A DNA stretch of 64,000 bases from Atherix ibis. Taxonomy: Eukaryota > Arthropoda > Insecta > Diptera > Athericidae. A program made the translations under genes and the position numbers. The stretch's first letter is position 1. Each line of letters opens with the position of its first letter. The notes below the pieces were generated by a model. That model made no database searches. It saw only the letters and a list, made by a program, of their open reading frames with translations, and was not told the origin of the DNA. The DNA is taken from positions 27,444,811-27,508,810 of the forward strand of contig OY282605.1 in NCBI GenBank assembly GCA_958298945.1. Direction: 5' to 3'. Below, one piece after another: positions 27,401 through 35,250 of this stretch.

Positions 27401-30400
27401 TTGTTTTTTTTAATTAATTATTTTTGTTTTTTGTTTTTTATTAAATAATTTTTATTATCCGATAAGACAACAAGTTGGTAGGCACGTGTACTCATATTTT
27501 TTATTATTTGATTGTTTTCTATTCAAATTATATAAGGAATTATATTTTTTTTTATCTTTTTGATAAAATATTAAGTCATATTTTTATATTATGCTTTTAG
27601 TGAAAATGTTTTTTTTTTAAAAATAAACAGAAATATTTGAACATATTTTTCGGGAGCCTTTTTCCAGTCAAAATGTATGAACTTTTAAAATAGACTGGAT
27701 TAACTATATTCTCAAGAAAAGAACATTCAATTTAAAAAACTAGAAGAAAATTTCACTTTTTATCATTTTATATAAATGATTTCGATTAAGAATTGAAAAC
27801 GCCTTTTAAAACGCCTAACCACCTTACACCAGGCAAAAAAAAGAATATACAAATTTTATTATTATTGTATTTTAAACTTTTGTAATTTTATCATTTATAT
27901 TAGCACAAGCATTTTGCAAAAACCGCAGAAAAAAAAAAATCAATAAAATCATGCACTCACATTGTAAATCTAAAAAAAAAATAAAAAAAAACTGTTTGTT
28001 TAGCTAAAAATAAACATTAAAATTTTAATGTTCGAAAAAGTTTTTGCAAAAAGTATTCATAAACAAATTCCTTGTTGATTTTATAATATTTATTTACAAT
28101 ATAAAGTAAATATTTATTTTAAAAAAATACTCATTAAGCAAAGCAAATTAATCATTAGCAATAAATTTTGTTATAAAAAAAAATAAAAAGATTTTCGAAA
28201 ATATTCCATTTTAAAAATAGATTTCGAAAAAAAAAATATTCTCCAATTAAAAACGCCTAATTTAATACAATTAATTTTTGATTTTTTATTCATTCACTTT
28301 TCTATAAATATAATTTTTTTTCAATAATATTTTTTTTTCTTCAAATTTTTATGGGTGAAAATTTATTGCGTCAAAATCGCTTAAATAGAAACTGACTTCA
28401 TCGTCTTCCCAATATTCCAGCATCATTTGACGTTTCGATATTGCGAACGAGACTCGCGATTCACTATCATGTTTCGATAAGCTCGTGTGATGCATATTCT
28501 ACTTGGGCAAAGATGTGGAAATGGAATTGATTAGTGGCTCAGTTTGAATTTTTCCAGAAGACAAAAACGAATCAGTAAAAAATTAAATATTTTTTTTTTA
28601 TAATCAGTAAAAAATTAAATGTTTTTTTTTATAATTTAATAAGATTAACATTTTTTTTGCCCTTATCACAATAATAAAAATTAAAAATATCTTTATAAAT
28701 AGCCATTTTGAAAAGTTTAATGAAAATATTTAATCAATTGTTAATTTTTTCTGAAAATACAAGGTCTGTTCAAAAAGTATCGCGAATTTTGAATTTCCGC
28801 GGGTTACGTATATTCCGAACCATATACGATGTCAATAGAGTAGTGCCACATGCTACATTACACGACAAATTTGGGGCTTTATTATTCTTGGACGCGTAAT
28901 TTCGAAATTTGGCAATTTAAACTAACGTCGAAGATCGTACAATTTGATGCTATTAGTAATATTTCGCTAGTCTATGTAAAATATCGAGTTTGGGTATAAT
29001 CAAACAATCCTTAAATTTAAGAGCAGTTATAAAAACCAACATCGATCAAGTGATGGGAAAATTACACACCGAAATTTACGAACAAAAAATATTAAAGATT
29101 ACTTCAAAAGGATCAAGTCCTTCAAGTAGTATCCTGGCAGCAATTTAAATAATGTTATACTCTATTTATATAATGGCGAGAATCAGACAATATAATGAAT
29201 TAAAAATATTATCAAAATCTGAATTGTAAATTATTTTTAATAAATTTCATTTTTCGAAGCATAAATTGAATAACTCTTTACGAATACGAACACTCGTAAG
29301 GTCTGTTCAAAAAGTATCGCGAATTTTGAATTTCCGCGGGTTACGTATAATCGATTTTCGATTTTTTGTGGCGTTATGTTGGTACTCTTGTCTCTCACTA
29401 TACCGAAAAGTTCGGCCATTTTGAATGTTCAGTTAATTTTTGACAGCTGATTTGCTTGCACGTGTTTTGGCTCGTCTTCGACTTTTGCTCAATTTTAACG
29501 ATGGCACGAGCCAAGACCGAAAAAAACGCGCCAAGTTCGATCGAATGTGAAGGTTTTGCTCACAGTTTTCTTCGATTTCAGGGGTGTGGTGCATCATGAG
29601 TACTTGCCACACGGTAGAACGGTCAATAAGGAATATTACCTGCAATAAGCAATCCGCCAGAAACGCCCGGAGTTGTGGAAGAACAAAAAATGGCTTTTGC
29701 ACCATGATAACGCTCCTGCTCACGCATCGTTGCTTGTGCGCGAATTTTTGGCCAAAAGCAACACACTAATAATGCCGCAGCCACCGTATTCCCCAGATCT
29801 GGCCCCAAGTGACGTTTTCTTGCTCCCGAAACTGAAGAGCCCCATGAAAGGACGACGCTACGCTACGATTGAGGAGATAAAAAAGGCATCGAAGGAGGAG
29901 CTGAACAAGATCACAAAAAAATTTTTTTTTTTAGTGCTTCGAGGATTGGGAAAAAACGTTGGCACAAGTGTATAATATCTGGTGGGGATAACTTTGAAGG
30001 GGACAAAATAGATATTTATGAATAAAGAAATAATTTTTGAAAGAAAAAACACAAAATTCGCGATACTTTTTGAACAGACCTCGTATGTTGAAAAAAATGC
30101 AATTATTTACAATAAAATCGTTCAAATTTATTTAACTTTTTTCATATTTTTTTGAAATTTATTAATTATTAATTACTACACATTCACATTTTCTTCATAA
30201 AAATTCTCAAAAGAAATCTAAATTAACTCAAGTTCTTGTGTTAATTTTCATTTTTGTCGAAATATTAATGAATTTCGAAAAAATATTTTTATTTTTATAT
30301 TTTTTTATGATTAACTTCCGCCTCTTTTATGCTAAACTGAAAAATTTACCATGTGTGGCTTCGAAACTATTGGAATTCTTTTAAAATGATTTCATACAAC

Positions 30401-33400
30401 TTTTGAGTGTATTTATAGGATTTTCTTTTTGGAGGAATATTAAAACTGAAATTTTTTATCATCGCATTTGGTTTGAATGGAGAGAAAAAAACTATGCCAA
30501 TTTCAATAAAAGTTTCTGTAATTCAATCAGGTTATTTGGTAGAAATAAATTTCCGAAAATACTTTTTAAATTTTTAGTGATGGGGAGGGATGTCTTTTAT
30601 AAGCACAATTTGAGAAATAGTTGATAAATGAGTTTTTAAATTTCAGTAATTCTTACAAAATCATCTTAAAGTCTAGTCGTCATATTATTTAGAATAGAGG
30701 AATTTTTATTCTCTTCCTTTACTGGTGAATAAAATTTTTAAAAAATATGTTATCTTAGTTTATATTAATTTATATTGTATGTTTTTTTCTTCTTTAGGTA
30801 TTATTTGTATACGTAGAAGCTGAACTAGAAAAAGGAGTTGACTTAGTTAGAATTGTTTATGTGCCCTGATATTTTTTTAAATCCTTACAGTTAACGGATT
30901 ATCCATTTTGTAATTCGGAAAGTATAGGCTCTATCAACTGACAGCTGTCAAAATATATGTGTCATCCAGGAAAAGATTTCTTTAGCTAAAAGTTTGCCAT
31001 TTCGTATTAGGAATTGTTTAATTTTATCAAAATTACACAGATGATACTCAGATTAAGTGCTGAATCAGCAGGCTTTGGATGCTGATTGCTCAAAAAAAAA
31101 ATTACTTCGGCGATGATATTCAATGGATACGTCATTAAGCAAAATAGCCACTATATATGAGGCTCTGAAAATCCACAAGACACTATGCAAAAACCATCGC
31201 TGCCGCGAAAAGGGTGCTATCTGGTGAGCATTTTGGTATTAAGGTATCCCTTTGAATATGAAGGAGAAACCGCTACCATCAATTTTGAGCGCTATAACCG
31301 AATGAGAAGCGATTTTTTTAGATCTTAACTTGAAAACTTTAATTTGAACCACAAGTAATTTTAACAAAACGGTACCAAAATCTGCATTACATGATAAATT
31401 TTAGAATTATTTTGCAAAAAAGTTCCCAGGACACATGATCCGTAAAGTAATGGGACAAATTACAGCCCGAAATGAACGAAAAAGTTTTTAAAAAATTACC
31501 CCAAAAAGATCATCGAGTCCTACAAGTAGTCTCATGGCAGAAATGTCTCCTGCTTAGCGGTAAAGGTCATGGCAATATAATAAAATAAAAATTTATCAAA
31601 ATGTCAATAATAAAATTGCTTTTTTTAAGAAATTGTACAATTCTTTATTACAGGGTGTTTTAAAATTAAGTTCACAAAAAAAAAATGTCCATCTGTAAAG
31701 CCTTGGCCAAACGGAACGAAGTCGACCCATTTCATAAACGGATGATAGCTGGGGATGAAAAATCGGTCACATACTCGTAAATTTAATAGTATTTTTCGTA
31801 TCACCTATTTTCCCTTACATTAGAAATTTTCAGTTATCAAAATCCAAAAAACTAGTAAATTCCCCATTCTCGTATAGAGCTATCAGCTTGTTACTACTCG
31901 TAATCCTTGATTAAATCTTTGAAAAACTCCTCTTAAAATGCCTTTACCCTATCCTTGAAGATGCCGAAATTATCCCTGGTTCCTATTCACAATCTTCTCC
32001 TGATGCCAATTTCTTATCACTAAGAAAGTTTTGTAATGATAAAAAAATCGCTTGGTACCAGGTCCGAACTATATGGTGGATGCTTCAAATCTGTCCTGGT
32101 AGAACCCCACACCTTGCCTTTTGGCCAATTTTGGCCGCTTCTGGTCAATTGCTAGCTTCAAACGGTTCAATTGTTGACAATAAAAGTCCGAATTTTAGCA
32201 TTTGCCCATATGGAAGCAGCTCATAGTAGATGGTTTGTTTCCAGTCCTGGCTATTAGTCTTGGTTTGGCCACCCATTTGAGCCGCTTAGCCGCGCTTTGA
32301 TCACGATCGTTTTCGCACAAAATTGTCGTATGAGATCTGTTCAAAAAGTATCGCGAATTTTGTGTTTTTTCAAAAATTATTTATTTATTCATGAATATCT
32401 ATTTTGTCCCCTTCAAAGTAAGCCCCACCAGATATTATACACTTGTGCCAACATTTTTTCCAATCCTCCAATCCTCGAAGCACTTCAAAAAATCATTTTT
32501 TGTGATCTTGTTCAGCTCCTCCTTCGATGCCGTCTTTATCTCCTCAATCGTAGGGTAGCGTTGTCCTTTCTTGAGGCTCTTCAGTTTCGGGAACAAGAAA
32601 AAGTCACAGGGGGCCAGATCTGGGGAATACGGTAGCTGCGGTATTATTAGTGTGTTGTTTTTGGCCAAAAATGGCAAAAGCCAATTTTTATTCTTTAACA
32701 AATCCTGGTGTTTCTGGCGGATTGCTTCGCGTAACTTGCGCATAACTTGCAGGCAATATTCCTTATTGACGATTTACCCTGTGGTAAGAGCTCATGATGC
32801 ACCACACCCCAGAAATCGAAGAAACCTGTAAGCAAAACTTTCACATTCGATCGAAATTGGCGCGCTTTTTTCGGTCTTGGCTCGTGCGACAGCTTTCACC
32901 GGAATGATTGAGCTTTGGTTTCTACGTCATAACTATAAACCCATGATTCGTCACCAGTTATGACCTTCTGGAGCAAATTTGGATCATCGCGGACAGAGTC
33001 CAACTGCCCCTTAGCAATGTTAATGCGATGCTGTTTTTGGTCGAAATTGAGCAAAAATCGAAGACGAGCCAAAACACGTGCAAGCAAAGCAGCTGTCAAA
33101 AATTAATTGAATATTAAAAATGGCCGAACTTGTCGGCATAAGTGAGAGACATGAGTACCAACATAACGCCACAAAAAAAAATCGAAAATCGATTATACGT
33201 AACCCGCGGAAATTCAAAATTCGCGATAATTTTTTGAGCAGACCTCGTATATGGTATGAATACGAGAGTTTTCTTTTTGAGATTTGTGTAAGGATCTAAA
33301 ATGACTTTTCTGCTACACCTTGTATATAGTTTGAATATTTCGTTTTTTAATTTCAAAGTGCAAAAAAAAAGAGAACCAATAATTCACCTATTAGAATCGG

Positions 33401-35219
33401 ATTTAGGACCTCTGTACACCTCGTTCCAGTATAGCCTAATCAGACCTTATTACTTGTTACAATATTAATTTAAGTGTTTTTTTTTATTTAACTTTATTTT
33501 CTGAAACATAAATTGAATCACCAACAATTTTATTCAATTTTTATCAATTTTACAAAAAAAAAATTCTGCTTTTTTACTTCATATTTGAGTTATTTTAAAA
33601 AATTGGTTTCTAAATCAGAAATTTGATAATTCTTTATTTTTTAAACATATTATTGTACATAAAACAAAAAAATTAAAAGTGAAAAACCAAAAAAAATTAT
33701 AGGTAAAATTTTTTCTAAAGTAAAATAGGGGAAAAAGTTCTTACCTTTAGTTTGGAATTTGCCAAATAACTTTTCTTATCAGTCTTTTAACAAATAAAAC
33801 TAAAACAAATCAACGGAAAATAATTTATCTTTTATTAATCGTAATAATTTCCTATTCTCACTACCTTGAAGTACACCAAAAAAAAAACCACCACAGACCT
33901 AACTAGTAACAGAAGGTCAAAAATATATCATACACGCCCGTAGATTAATGCGCACATCTTCCGGTATCATAAATACTGACTCCTAATTTGGTTGACTTTA
34001 CGTAATTGATATGAAGAAAAAAAAAAAACTCCTTCACAATATATTGTAATAATGTCGTTTTAATGCAAAAAATAATGCAGGTATTGAATAGATCACCTTT
34101 ACATAAGTTGGACTTCGTTCACGTCATTCTGGATACCAAAGAAGGCATTAACAATTGTTCATTGTGACAGTGAACAAATGGCCATTATATGCCTCAGCAG
34201 CTTCTTGTGAACAGAGGAAAAAGAAATAATATTAAATATTAAATAGAAAAATAAGAAATTCGAAACTTAATATTATGAGTGACTTAAAATGTCACAACCA
34301 AAAGACCTTCTGTTCACCATGTGAAAAGAAAATTCACACCACGCCAGAAGAGTCGAAGCTATCCACTATCTTTGATGGGAGATGATACACACCATCAGCA
34401 AGGGTAGTTCTATAATTACTTACTTATGGAAGACGTAAAATAATTTATATTAAAATAGAAAATATTAAATTTCCTGAGAGAGAGAGAGAGAGAGACTGAA
34501 CAAGGAGGAATGGAAAATTCACTCACAAAGATTGCGTCGTAATTATTGAAATTTTTTATTCAACTCTCAAAAATTATTGGTTTTTTAAATTTTTTTTTTT
34601 AAAGAAATTTCTTAAAAATTTCTTTATTTTTTCTTTTTATTAATTCTTACTTGTTCGTTGATATTGTCACAAATTTCCGCTGTAAATCCGTTCATTTTAT
34701 TATTGAAAATCTGTTGCTGCTGCTGCTGTTGTTGTTGTTGTTGATCCTTTTGCTGATGATTAATTGATGCCTTTTCCGAATTGTTCAAATCGCTGATCAA
34801 TTTATTTTTGAAATTTTTCAAATTTTCTATTTTTAAACAATTACTATTATTAATAGTATTATTATTAATTAATTTACTATTTAATTTATTATTTAGAAGA
34901 TTTTCTTTATTAAAAAGTAGTTGTTCAGCAGTTTTGAGCGATGCTGGCGATGATGATGAATTATTATCATCAATTTGACTTAATTGATTCTCAATAAATA
35001 ATGTTGAATTTGGTCCCGAAATTGAATCTTCAAAATCGGTTGGATGCAGACTCAAAAATGTCTCCTCATCGATAAGTATTGGTTTATTGGCAAAACATTG
35101 AACATTGAAATTTAAATCTTCCAGACTATCGGTACGTTTTTGACTAGAATTGATATTGTTGCACTTTGAACTATTATTATTATTATTATTGTTGTTATTG
35201 CTAATAATGCTATCATTAC

Positions 35220-35250
<31 letters not shown>

